Source of the DNA: Halichoerus grypus
Taxonomy: Eukaryota > Chordata > Mammalia > Carnivora > Phocidae
Reading direction: 5' to 3'
Assembly: GCF_964656455.1 (NCBI RefSeq)
Contig: NC_135717.1
Span: 139,142,308 to 139,206,307, forward strand
Length of the DNA: 64,000 nucleotides
How positions within the stretch are numbered: position 1 is the first letter of the stretch; each line of letters opens with the position of its first letter. Made by a program: the position numbers and the translations under genes. The notes below the pieces were generated by a model. That model was not told the DNA's origin and did not search any database. It was given only the letters and a program-made list of their open reading frames with translations. Positions 25,878-35,445 of the stretch are shown here, one piece after another.

Positions 25878-26515
25878 AACACAAAATAGAAGAAACATAA
25901 TAAAAATGAGTAAAAGGAAAAAATCTTAACAGAAGCTGGATAAAATAGTCACAATACATAGGAACAAAGATCAGAATTACAACAGACTTCTTAGAAAACA
26001 TGCAAGGTGAAAACAATACAGTGGCATCTTTAAAATACAGAAGAAGGAAAATTGCTAACTTAGTTTAAAAAAATTGAATTGATCCAAAGAAGGCAGGAAA
26101 GGGGGAAAAGAATAAAGAACAAATAGAAAACTAATGGTATATGGTAGACTTAAACCAATCATCTTCATAGTTACATGAATTTGAAATAGCTAAATACTCC
26201 AATTAAGAGGCACAGATTGTCAGACAGAATAAAAGAAAAAGGTGAAATATGCAACATCTACTGGAAATCCACTTTAAGTATAAAGATACATATGCAAAGT
26301 AAAAGGATGGAAAAGTTCTACCAAACAGTGATCAAAAGAACCATCATATATTGCCAAAATAGACTTCAGAATAAGAAATATTAACAAATAAGAAGAAAGA
26401 CTTTTCATTAAGTATGTTAAAGGAGTCAATTCATCAAAGGGAAATAATAATCTTAAATGTATATAAAGCCAATGATAAAGCTTTAAAGCACATAAAGCAC
26501 AAACTGACAGTATTG

Positions 26516-27019
26516 TTAAAAGACAGTATTAAGATAACAGAAGGGTGTCAAGATCTATGAAGGGTCTGGGATTTTACTCTGTTTGCAAGCTAGTAAGCTA
26601 ACGTGATGTATCTTCGTTAAAAAGTGGCCATGACTGCTGAAACACACTACCTGGCAGAAGGCATTGGACTCCTCCCTTAGAGACCAGGGACAATTTATTA
26701 CTTATAGCAATAGCAGTAACAGAATATCACATCTTCTTATACAGGTTCCTTGAGCCGCATTTCCTACAGGACAATGTGACAAGGACCAGATGATGTCTGC
26801 AAATGCATTGAGTTGGGTTATAGAATAGAAACTTTGAGTCTAGGGAACACAAATCTTTTATAATTAGTTGTGAGCAAAACTGCCTGACATTTTTATCTGG
26901 AGGAAGGCATTATCTTTTTTATAATGTGCAGTAAATAAGCCTACTCTTTGCTCCAGAGGGAAACACCCACCATTTTTATCTTTCAAGGCTATTTTCTTCT
27001 ATCTTCCATGCCTGTTTGC
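26516..27019. other. Unassigned sequence between two L1 pieces
   Basis: About 500 bp with no gene. The part near 26550-26830 ('tctgggattttactctgt', 'ccagggacaatttattactt') has the feel of an old LTR or DNA element, but I cannot name it. Confidence 0.4.
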
Positions 27020-28000
27020 TTGAAAACAAGCAAAATTCTTGAAAACATATTTCAGTATAAAAGTGAAGTCAATTATGGCTATTGGTAACAAGACTGCAAA
27101 ATGTGAGAAATATATGGAAAATTTTCTCTTAAGACCATGTATAAACTGGGAGAAAATGTTTTCAAAATGTATATCTAAGAAAGGATGTGTTTCCAAAATA
27201 TGTAAAGAGCTATTAAAACTCAATAGTAAGACAAAAAAAAAAAAAAGAGCAAACATTTTGAACAGACATTTCATCAAAGATGATATATAGATTGCATGAC
27301 AAATAAATGTAAAAATACACTCAACAGAAATAAGTTATTAGAAAAGTTTAAATTAAAACTGCACTGATATACCACTGCACCTCACTAGAATGGCTAAAAT
27401 TAAAGATTTGCAATATGAAGTATTGATGAGCATGTGGAGCAACTAAAAGTTTTATATATTGCTAGCGGAAGTTCAAAATGGTATGTTTTGAAAAACGGTT
27501 TGGCAGTTTCTTAATACAATTTAATACATATTTATCAAATAAACTATCAATCTCTTCGTAGTTATTTATCCATGAGAACATATGATAAATATCAACATAA
27601 AACATATTCAAATATTAATAGACCTTTATTCATAATATCCCCCAAATGATGAATGCATAAACAAGTTGTGCCATATTCACATAGTGGAGCACATCTCAGC
27701 CATACAAAAAGAAGAACGCTTGATACACATAACATGGATAAATCTCAAAAGCAATATGCAAAGTGAAAAAGGCCAGACCCTAAAATACTGCATAATTTCA
27801 ATTAAAAGGAATCCTAGAAAAAAATAAAACTAGTGTCAGAAAGTACTTCATTGGTTGCCTGGGTTGGCAGGGAGAGAACTTCTTAGGATGAAGGAAATTT
27901 TCCAATCTTGCTGTAGTTCTGGTTACATTGAATTATTTCTTAAGAATTGTTGAGTTTTATGTGTAATTTTTACTTCAGTCAAGCTATTAAAAATGGAAAT
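27020..28000 (+). mobile_element. L1M 3' end (ORF2 C-terminus plus 3' UTR)
   Basis: Sense old L1. ORF2 C-terminal coding remnants run 27020-27780 ('actgggagaaaatgttttc', 'tggataaatctcaaaagca'). The 3' UTR motif 'ttggttgcctgggttggcag' and a worn tail end near 28000. An internal a13 run lies at about 27233-27245. Confidence 0.85.
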
Positions 28001-28404
28001 GTGACTCTCTTTATTTTAGCAAACCTCTGAATTGACTAGCCAATCATATTTTGTCTTTTTGTAAGCATGTTCTTAGTGTTGTTGATAGTTGGTTATTTTC
28101 TCTTTCTCTCTTTCTTATAAATAAATAATAGCAAATTGTCATTTCATGAAGTTTTATTATTTATTTTTAAAATCACTGATGTTAAAATTCAGCTAGGTTG
28201 GAATTCTCTTATGCCTGAAACTCTAGCTTGGCTTTGGAAGGTAATGTATTTCAGGCAAATGACAAGTAATTTATCTCATTTTAATTTTCAGGATTTCCCC
28301 CCCTGAGTTCAGTTCTGTTAACCTTTATGATCCTGGCCAAATTTTTCACTTAATTTCTTGACCTTACCTCGATAATTCTCAAGGTCATTATATGTTTTAT
28401 AACA

Positions 28405-28690
28405 TTAATAGCACTTATTTATTGTGCGCTTTTTATGAGCACTTATTATGTTGAGCATAATTTATTTATTGAGCACTTATTATGAGGCAGATCCTGTTCT
28501 AATGACTTTATACATTTATTTCTTTTAATTCTCACAGCAACATTGTAAAAGGAATGAAATTATTTTTCCCATTTTATAGGTGATAAAATTGATACATAGC
28601 AACTTCCAAATTCATACAGCTAATAAGCGAGGAAGCAGAGATTTGACTCTAGGCAGTACAATTTTAGTCTGTTTCCTGAACTGTCAATCT
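28405..28690 (-). mobile_element. MIR element
   Basis: Antisense MIR: 'tattgagcacttattatga', 'cccattttataggtgataaa', and 'cagctaataagcgaggaagc' towards the tRNA-like head. The phrase gagcacttattatg appears twice (28437-28450, 28471-28484), a local duplication inside the repeat. Confidence 0.85.
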
Positions 28691-28880
28691 ACAAATCCTC
28701 TAAAATATGGGTGTTAAATTTTAGTGTGGGAGAATTAGTTTGCTTAAATTCTATTCTCAGATTTTTCCCTTGCCCTCATGATTCTTATTTGGTGGGTTTA
28801 GGATGAATCCAGTAATCTATATGTTTAGCAAGCACTACAGGTGGTGGTTTGTTGAACCTGGTTTGAGAAACCACGGTTCT

Positions 28881-29100
28881 GGGGCATCTGGGTGTCTCAG
28901 TCGGTTAAGCATCTGACACTTGGTTTTGGCTCAGGTCATGATCTCGGGGTTATAATCTCAGGGTCGTGAGATCAAGCCCTGCCTTGGGCTCCATGCTCAG
29001 TGTGGAGTCTGCTTGAAATTCTTTCCCCCTCCCTCTCTCTCTCTCCCCCTGGTTGCGCACACATGCGCGCTCTCTCAAATAAATTAATTAATAAAAAACA
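28881..29100 (+). mobile_element. CAN-SINE, older subtype
   Basis: Sense copy from 'ggggcatctgggtgtctcag' with 'cacttggttttggctcagg'. The segment 'atctcggggttataatctca' shows the older duplicated 'atctcagggt' phrase. It has a CT-rich block and an aaattaattaataaaa tail. The flanking duplication is unclear. Confidence 0.9.
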
Positions 29101-29232
29101 TTTTCTGTGACTTTAAGATAACTGCTTAACTTTTCCAGGTCTTTGTCATCACCTATTCAAAAGTGATTTTGTTTTAGGATGGGATGGGATGACAGCTCCT
29201 GGCACACAGTAAATTCTCAGAATAAATTAGTT
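29101..29232 (+). mobile_element. MIR fragment
   Basis: Sense MIR 3' half: 'tgactttaagataactgctt' and 'agctcctggcacacagtaa'. It directly follows the SINE tail. Confidence 0.6.
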
Positions 29233-29619
29233 TTTGTTGCTCTTGGTGGTAGATGTTATTTCATAGAATTGGTCAACAGTGGCAACTGTTTTTGACCCTA
29301 TATTTCAGTGAAATGATATTATCCAATAAGCAAAAGGTGTTTCAAAGTGAAAAGACATCTTATTGAATGTAAACACTTTTTTTTTCAATTTGTTTATATA
29401 AGTAATTAGTGTGTTCTGCTCCAGCATATGTTTCTAAAATACCAATGAGCTCATCTGCAATTGGTAAATAGATTTATGTTTGTGTAATGTAGAAGTTGCA
29501 AAGTTTTATATGTTGATTTATGCCCCCAAGAGGGCAGAATAGTCAGAGTTGAGTGGGAAAAGAAGGCCCTCCACTTTGATACTAAATAGTCAACGGGAGC
29601 CCTTTTGGTTTTGTTTTAA

Positions 29620-30148
29620 GAAAATTTAACTTTTTGAGGAACCTCCATACTGTTTTCCAGAGTGGCTGCACCAGCTTGCATTCCCACCAACAGTGTAGGA
29701 GGGTTCCCCTTTCTCCGCATCCCCACCAACACCTGTCGTTTCCTGACTTGTTAATTTTAGGCATTCTGACTGGTGTGAGGTGGTATCTCATTGAGGTTTT
29801 GATTTGGATTTCCCTGATGCCGAGCGATGTTGAGCACTTTTTCATGTGTCTGCTGGCCATTTGGATGTCTTCTTTGGAAAAATATCTGTTCGTGTCTTCT
29901 GCCCATTTCTTGATTGGATTATTTGTTCTTTGGGTGTTGAGTTTGATAAGTTCTTTATAGATATTGGATATTAGCCCTTTATCTGATATGTCATTTGCAT
30001 GGTGATGGGTATTAAAGAGGGCACGTATTGAATGGAGCACTGGGTGATATGCAAACAATGAATCATGGAACACTACATCAAAAACTAATGATGTAATGTA
30101 TGGTGATTAACATAACATAATAAAATTTAAGAAAAAAAGAAAACTTAA
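29620..30148. mobile_element. Twin-primed (5'-inverted) carnivore L1
   Basis: Positions 29630-29999 are L1 ORF2 C-terminal sequence on the minus strand. At about 30000 the sequence switches without a gap to the plus-strand L1 3' UTR ('ggtgatgggtattaaagagg') and ends in an A-rich tail near 30138. An imperfect duplication, gaaaatttaa at 29620 and gaaaacttaa at 30139, flanks it. The minus frame 29582-30073 crosses the junction. Its C-terminal, L1-like part ([20 protein letters not shown]) is not a host gene. Confidence 0.85.
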
Positions 30149-30351
30149 AAAAACAAGTACCTGTATTTGGGGCTCTGTGGCCAAAGGAACATACCCCTTA
30201 GACTTGTGTGGCTCTTAAATATTTGCAGCTTGCCTTGCCCCGTGTCCATTTCAGTGGCAAGCCTGTTGGCTCAGAGTTTGCCTTCCAGTTGGATTTTTCC
30301 TACAAATTCTAATTAACATATTGCCAGCATTTCCCATCAATTGTGGAGCGT

Positions 30352-30402
30352 TTTTGTTGTTGTTTGCTTTGTTTTTTGTTTGTTTGCTTGTTTGTTTTTA
30401 AA
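30352..30402 (+). repeat. GTTT-rich low-complexity run
   Basis: Imperfect tgttt and gcttg units. On the minus strand it is an A-rich, tail-like stretch. Confidence 0.75.
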
Positions 30403-30702
30403 CTCTGGGCTGAGCTGCTTGCTTGGGTGGTCCAAATTATCTTCCAAGGTACCAATATTATTTTTGCTAGTGATCTGTTCCCAAAGTTGCATCTTTTCAG
30501 TGGTCTTCCCAGAACCTGTTTTCCCCACAAGTCCTATTATTTTGGGTATGCCATTTTTTTGCAATGTGGGCATTGCAGGATGCACGTATCTTCTCATATA
30601 CTTTAAACCCCATTTTAGGAACATGAATATCTTCTGCTTTGCAATATCTTACAGTCTCTGGAAGGGATGGTGTGTTAATGGTTAATGGCATGGTGTGTTA
30701 AT

Positions 30703-30727
30703 GGAAGTAAGTAAGTAACTTACTTCC
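30703..30727. repeat. Perfect hairpin, 10-bp arms
   Basis: Arms ggaagtaagt and acttacttcc around the loop aagta. It immediately follows the second copy of a 15-bp direct repeat, atggtgtgttaatgg (30667-30681, 30690-30704). Confidence 0.8.
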
Positions 30728-31594
30728 TCAGAGTGATCATTTCTTTCTCGCCACCAGTGTTGTGTTTGTTTCTTACTATACCATTGAGTAAATCCCCCTT
30801 GAGTTACTTTCTTTTTTAAAGTTGGCAAGATTTCTAATTTGTATTTGAATTTCTTCTATGCTTATATCAAAATAACATATAAATTCAACTTTAATTATTA
30901 GCTTTTATCTGTAAATTACTGCTTCTTATCTAAGACTACATAATAATGTACAGAGCTGGGAATAGTAGACAAACAAAATAATCTCTTTACTATAGAGAGA
31001 TATTTTCTATAATAATAGTTATGATTCTTATAATTGTTATTATTTATTGAATGTCCATTAAATGCCCACTCATTTTTCTAGGAACTTCACTTGCAAATAT
31101 TATTAATTCTTAGAATATTTAGTGAATATAACATAGATTTTCTAAATAAAGAAAAAAAAAGGAGTAAATCTGTGTCTTTTAGAATCTTCAACAAAAACAC
31201 AAGCAATATGAAATAAATAAATTTCTATTATTAGATAATACTACTGAAATTTCAATACCATCACATAAATATGATATTTATTAAATGATGGAGGAATTTA
31301 TCCATATACCCATTATCTAAGTGCAATTACTTAAAGACATTAATGCATGCGTCTCATATGTTTCTTAAAAACTTACCCCTTGCTTTTGTTATGGATCCAG
31401 ACATGCTTTTACCAGAAATAGAACATAATCCAATTATAGTAAAATAATTTTATGGATAGAAGCAGCATTGTTCATAGTCACTGAATATGTATTTGGATAT
31501 TTAGTAGATTAGGATTTTAATTTGGATGTAAAAAGCTTGAATAACAGCATTATTTTAAGTTGTTTCTAAGGTGGTTTGTTAAGTTACTCCAAAT

Positions 31595-31755
31595 AGTACA
31601 GGCTCTTGCTCTTTCTAACTGCATGACTTTGGTCAAATTACTTAAATGAATCTGAGTCTTAGTTATCCTTTCTATATAGTGGAGAGAATAAGTGTGCCTA
31701 TTTTTGAGTGGTCCCACTGGTTAAATGTGAAGTAACTGCTATGTAGTACATTCCA
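31595..31755 (+). mobile_element. MIR element
   Basis: Sense MIR core: 'gcatgactttggtcaaatta' then 'cttagttatcctttctatat'. Both ends are worn. Confidence 0.65.
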
Positions 31756-32380
31756 CATACATGTTACCTGCAAATATTTTTATCATTATTGTTATTAAAT
31801 TTAGAAACAACAATTACTATATATCTCGTGTCTTGCTATCCATATTTACTATATTTTCATAACCTAGGCAGGTATAGTCTGCTGAATGATTTAACAGTGC
31901 ATCACTGCTAGTTGCACTATGGCATGAATTTAACCTGATTTCATGGGATAGAACAGAATGAGCACAGTGGTTCATGGCTGTCAGTAGTGAAAAATAGCTG
32001 GAAATTAGACAAACAGCTTCATTGCTGAGATTGTTTCCGGGCTAAAAGTTCTTCCAACAGCTGTTTGTTTTGGCCATTAATCGTGTCCATTCTTTTTTTT
32101 TTTTTTTTTTTAAACTGGGATAAATACAATTTTCTTTAAAAAGAGAATGTAGGCTGGTTATTTCTGAAGTCAGGAAGAACTCCTGTCCTTCCACTATTGT
32201 GGTCTTTTGGCGGCTTTGACAGTTGGACTGAAGACTTTTCCTTTTGTTTCTCTCCACTTTTTTATTCTCAGTGCTCAGACTCAGACTGCTGTAGTGGGAG
32301 GAAAAAATAGAACTAGGAGCTCTTTAATCCTAGGGAAGGAGCTTTGTAACAGTTACCTTCAAGAAAAGTTTACTCCCCAA

Positions 32381-32470
32381 AGGAGTATTTAATATTACAT
32401 AGACACTGACTCACTGAACAGAGAGAGAGCGGGAGGCTAAGAGAGAGAGAGAGAGAGAGAGAGAATGATA
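32381..32470 (+). promoter_or_regulatory. Candidate proximal promoter: TATA-like box and GA tract
   Basis: A TATA-like tatttaat lies at 32386-32393, about 320 bp before the NAV3 start codon. It is followed by a GA-rich tract (32421-32464, with a pure GA run at the right). The region is CpG-poor. The position fits a transcription start near 32415-32425, but nothing here proves it; cap data are needed. Confidence 0.3.
32421..32464 (+). repeat. (GA)n tract
   Basis: Interrupted gagagagagc then an uninterrupted run of about 12 ga units. A short (AAGA)n run follows at 32494-32509. Confidence 0.9.
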
Positions 32471-32714
32471 AGAATATGAGAATTCGAGCCAGCAAGAAAG
32501 AAAGAAAGATACTTAACTAAAGATGAAGGGAAGTTTTGCCTCTTCCTGGAAGTTATATTATTAGTTGTTTTTTTTTTTTTTTTTTTTTTTTTGGAATCAT
32601 GATGACTGCTAGTTTTGTTTAAAGTATTTGTTCTGGAAATACTAAAGTTGGAGTCTACCAGACTGAGGTTAGAAGCATTTTCTTTGGCAGCAAGAAGATA
32701 CTTTTATAGAAGCC
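32471..32714 (+). other. NAV3: Probable NAV3 5' untranslated leader
   Basis: Sequence directly before the NAV3 start codon, with no intervening in-frame ATG. It contains a T25 run (32568-32592) and a short upstream ORF (32599-32622). A splice-acceptor-like string, 'cattttctttggcag', ends at 32690, so part of this leader could be the end of an upstream intron in some transcripts. The left end is not defined by the sequence. Confidence 0.55.
32599..32622 (+). promoter_or_regulatory. Upstream ORF, 7 codons, in NAV3 leader
   Basis: Two adjacent ATGs (32599 and 32602) open a short frame, MMTASFV, closed by TAA at 32620-32622. It starts 7 nt after the T25 run and ends 92 nt before the main ATG. 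If the leader is transcribed through here it could lower NAV3 translation. Confidence 0.5.
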
Positions 32715-32957
32715 ATGCCTGTACTTGGGGTTGCCTCAAAACTGAGACAGCCAGCTGTTGGGTCAAAGCCTGTTCATACTGCTCTTCCGATACCAAATCT
32801 TGGCACTACTGGGTCACAGCCCTATTCTTCAAGACCTTTGGAACTTACTGAAACAGAGAGCTCAATGCTTTCTTGTCAGCTCACATTAAAATCAACCTGT
32901 GAATTTGGAGAGAAGAAACCCCTCCAAGAAAAAGCTAAAGAGACAGAAGACAGTAAG
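32715..32957 (+). CDS. NAV3: Neuron navigator 3, first coding exon (81 codons)
   Basis: Encodes the N-terminal 81 residues, beginning MPVLGVASKLRQPAVG and ending ETEDSK, which I recognise as the start of NAV3. The family (UNC-53 relatives) binds microtubules and carries an N-terminal calponin-homology domain, coiled coils and a C-terminal AAA+ module; NAV3 acts mainly in neurons. This exon precedes the calponin-homology domain and is low-complexity, rich in Ser, Thr, Pro and Lys. The ATG has G at -3 and an in-frame TAG at 32670-32672 upstream, with no ATG between, so this start is well supported. The exon ends AAG|gttagt, a strong phase-0 donor; reading on gives three residues and a stop. Compared with the human protein as I remember it, a handful of residues differ. 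The calponin-homology exon is not in this window. Confidence 0.93.
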
Positions 32958-32963
32958 GTTAGT
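32958..32963 (+). other. NAV3: NAV3 exon 1 splice donor
   Basis: Context cagtaag|gttagt. The intron begins after the third base of a Lys codon (phase 0). No matching downstream coding exon was found before 64000, so the intron is longer than 31 kb. Confidence 0.85.
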
Positions 32964-33782
32964 GGCTGAAGGTTACTTGCAGACTTACAGAGCTAAAATG
33001 CAGATTTCCTTGTAGGTGGAATATAAAGCATGTTGTGAAATGGGGAGTGGTAGAGGAACACCGGTGTAATAAAGTAAGTAGTTTGTGTAGCTGAAAAGCT
33101 AAATATTTAGCTTATGTAAAAGTGTATTGATAATTTATAGTAGTAGCAAAAGTCATTGACAAATTTCTCTGAAAATGCATGTTTGTTATCACTTAGTACT
33201 ACTTACTGATGAAGTGCCTAGTCTTAGCACTTTATTGCTAATAACCATAACCAGTCACAAATATGAGAAAAAGGGACCTATTTTTCAGGCATATTACACT
33301 GTAAAAGAAGGAGATTTATCTGTAAAAATCCATATAGATGCCATCACTTTTTTTCTAAATGTCATTTGCATTTTAAACACTTTCTGTTTGAATATATGTT
33401 TCTTAGACTGCTTAATTCATTGCACTCTGAACAAAAATGAAATATCATTTTCCTTCATATTGCACATTTGTCTGGATTTTCACTTGTAAATTGAAACCCT
33501 ACTGTTTTACTTATTACTGACATCTTTTTCAGTCGTTTAATTTATGATATTTTGTGAGCAGTGGCTCCTAGCTCTTGGTTTCTAAGCCATACTGCAGTCA
33601 TTTTCTCCAGGTGCAGAGGGCTTGCATGGCCTTTCAGTTGCTGAACTTTGGGGGGATCCATTTGTATCCTGATAAACATAACTTTTTAATGCAGCATTAA
33701 CTATGATGTCAAGCTTTCCAAAGTCACTGTTCTCACCTCTGGCTTAGGGACTGCTTTGATTTTGCTTTCCCACCCAAGTGTA
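32964..33782 (+). other. Start of NAV3 intron 1, single-copy
   Basis: AT-rich and without a named repeat. The 104-codon frame at 33175-33489 has no recognisable domain and is taken as chance. Confidence 0.6.
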
Positions 33783-34022
33783 ATTTTATTTTTTATTTAT
33801 TTATTTTTATTATGTTATGCTAATCACCATACATTACATCATTAGTTTTTGATGTAGTGTTCCATGATTCATTGTTTGCGTATAACACCCAGTGCTCCAT
33901 GCAGTATGTGCCCTCTTTAATACCCATCACCAGGCTAACCCATCCCCCAACCCCTCCCTTCTATAACCCTCAATTTGTTTCTCAGAGTCCATAGTCTCTC
34001 ATGGTTCGTCTCCCCCTCCGAT
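33783..34022 (-). mobile_element. Carnivore L1 3' end, 5'-truncated
   Basis: Antisense 3' UTR: T/A-rich tail remnant, 'tattatgttatgctaatcac', 'agtttttgatgtagtgttcc', then 'ctcatggttcgtctccccct' at the right end. It splits or abuts the L2 element that follows. Confidence 0.88.
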
Positions 34023-34081
34023 AAAAAATAATTTAAGAAAACACTTCGGATTGAAATCCAATCTACAAGTTAAAAAGAAAG

Positions 34082-34420
34082 CCACCCCTTTTGTCTTGAA
34101 ATGTCTATTCGTCTATCTCCACCTATTCAAATCCTCTAAGGAACAGCCAAATGTAACTTTTTCCTGAAAGTCTTTGCTAGCTACCCCTTACCTTCCTTTC
34201 CTCTCTTGTGATTCTTTGGCTGCAGTAATACTTAAAGCGCATTTCTTTACATTGCATTTTAATTATCTGGATGATTTATTTCTAGTCCCACTGAATTGAA
34301 AATATGCAGATGACAGGGCCTTATTTATACTGTGATACAGCTCCCTCTGCCCAGTGCCCTATGCCTCAGAATCGTAGTTGAATGGATTAATACATGAATG
34401 AATGAATGAATGAATGAGGA
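34082..34420 (+). mobile_element. L2 3' end with (ATGA)n tail
   Basis: Sense LINE-2 3' UTR: 'ctgaaagtctttgctagcta', 'atgacagggccttatttata', 'gcccagtgccctatgcctc', ending in the characteristic gaatgaatgaatga tail (about 34397-34418). Confidence 0.8.
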
Positions 34421-34547
34421 ATTATTCTGACAAAGATTTAGTTAAATTCATTAGTCTTTTTGGATCATTTAATCTATAAAACAGAGGGCTTGGAGTGCAT
34501 GATTTTTAAAGTACTTGTAGAAGGTTATATTATTCCTTTTGTGTTTT

Positions 34548-34776
34548 AAGAAAACATTGGAGGGCGCCTGGGTGGCTCAGTTGGTTAAGCGACTGCCTTC
34601 GGCTCAGGTCATGATCCTGGAGTCCTGGGATCGAGTCCCGCATCCGGCTCCCTGCTCAGCAGGGAGTCTGCTTCTCCCTGTGACCCTCCTCCCTCTCATG
34701 CTCTCTGTCTCTCATTCTCTCTCTCTCAAATAAATAAATAAAATCTTTAAAAAAAAAAAAAAAAGAAAACATTGGA
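34548..34776 (+). mobile_element. CAN-SINE type A, young, 14-bp duplication
   Basis: Sense body 34562-34762 starting 'gggcgcctgggtggctcag', near-consensus throughout, with an A-rich tail of about 15 A. The duplication aagaaaacattgga is perfect at 34548-34561 and 34763-34776. Confidence 0.96.
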
Positions 34777-35445
34777 AAATCACACAAGAAAAATCAGTTA
34801 AAAAATAATTAATTGTAGGCTTATAGTTCTCAGTCGAATGTAAGCAATTCAGGGTAAAAGAAGGGAAGTATAAATTATCAACAAAAGACTAAAAATACTT
34901 AACTTTATGCAAATAGTTAAAAGCGAATGCCACATAGTTCTATTCTAAAGTTCTGTGTACCCACACGACTTGTTGGGATTAGATGGAAAGAATAGGTAGA
35001 CCCTTTTTCTCAGCTGACCATGCCTCTCATCTGTAGGTTTAGTTAAACTTCCATTTTGCTAAATGGCCTTGGCCTAAAACTTGTGCACCATAAATACTGT
35101 TTGCAATAGAATTTTGGTTCATCTCTTTGGTTAACAAACATATCAATCACACATCTGATATTCTTATAAGACTCTGTGGTAAGCAATGTTGTATTTAGGG
35201 GATGTTTTTAACATGCCATTTATCAGATTAAGAACTTTTTCAAACAAACTTAAAGAATGCCTTGTCAGCATTTCAGAATATTTTTAAATGTCAAAAAAGT
35301 GTACTTAAAGATTTTTATAAACTTTGAAAAAATAGAACTGAAGAAAATAGCAGAAATGACCAAGAAAGTTGTATTAGAGATAATCAGATTTGACAGCAAA
35401 TAGTAGAAAACTCAACATAACAATAGGATAAACAGCATAGGAATT
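34777..35445. other. NAV3 intron 1, single-copy
   Basis: AT-rich, no repeat I can name and no coding exon. Confidence 0.5.

Larger units (their letters stand above)
24231..26515 (+). mobile_element. HAL1-like / L1M element, with two insertions
   Basis: Sense copy. The 5' leader is at 24231-25070 ('acaacaatgtataattca', 'aaaaatgaccaggcatg'). An ORF1 remnant follows at about 25080-26060 ('gacagagatgatgaactcag', 'caatggaacttctagaga', 'cttgaaaacatagaagcag'). A short part resembling the ORF2 endonuclease follows at about 26150-26515 ('aaatactccaattaagagg', 'aggagtcaattcatcaa'). A CAN-SINE (25392-25575) and a young L1 tail (25731-25869) split it. All frames are dead. Confidence 0.75.
30149..32380. 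other. Single-copy sequence upstream of NAV3
   Basis: No CAN-SINE or young L1. It contains a GT3-rich run (30352-30402), a 23-bp tandem duplication (30667-30704 with a 15-bp core), a 25-bp hairpin (30703-30727), worn MIR pieces (31040-31115 and 31595-31755) and a T20 run (32092-32111). Overlapping frames at 30309-30691 are discussed in the findings. Confidence 0.55.

Noticed and set aside
29582..30073. 163-codon minus-strand open frame, the longest in the window
   Set aside because: It is L1 ORF2 C-terminal sequence read across a twin-priming junction; the first part is antisense of the L1 3' UTR, so no host protein is implied.
32568..32592. T25 run as a transcription terminator or SINE tail
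   Set aside because: No SINE or LINE body adjoins it, and RNA polymerase II does not terminate on T runs; treated as a mononucleotide repeat in the NAV3 leader.
32615..32851. Open frame overlapping the NAV3 exon in another register
   Set aside because: No ATG at its start and no known similarity; it is a shadow of the NAV3 coding frame.
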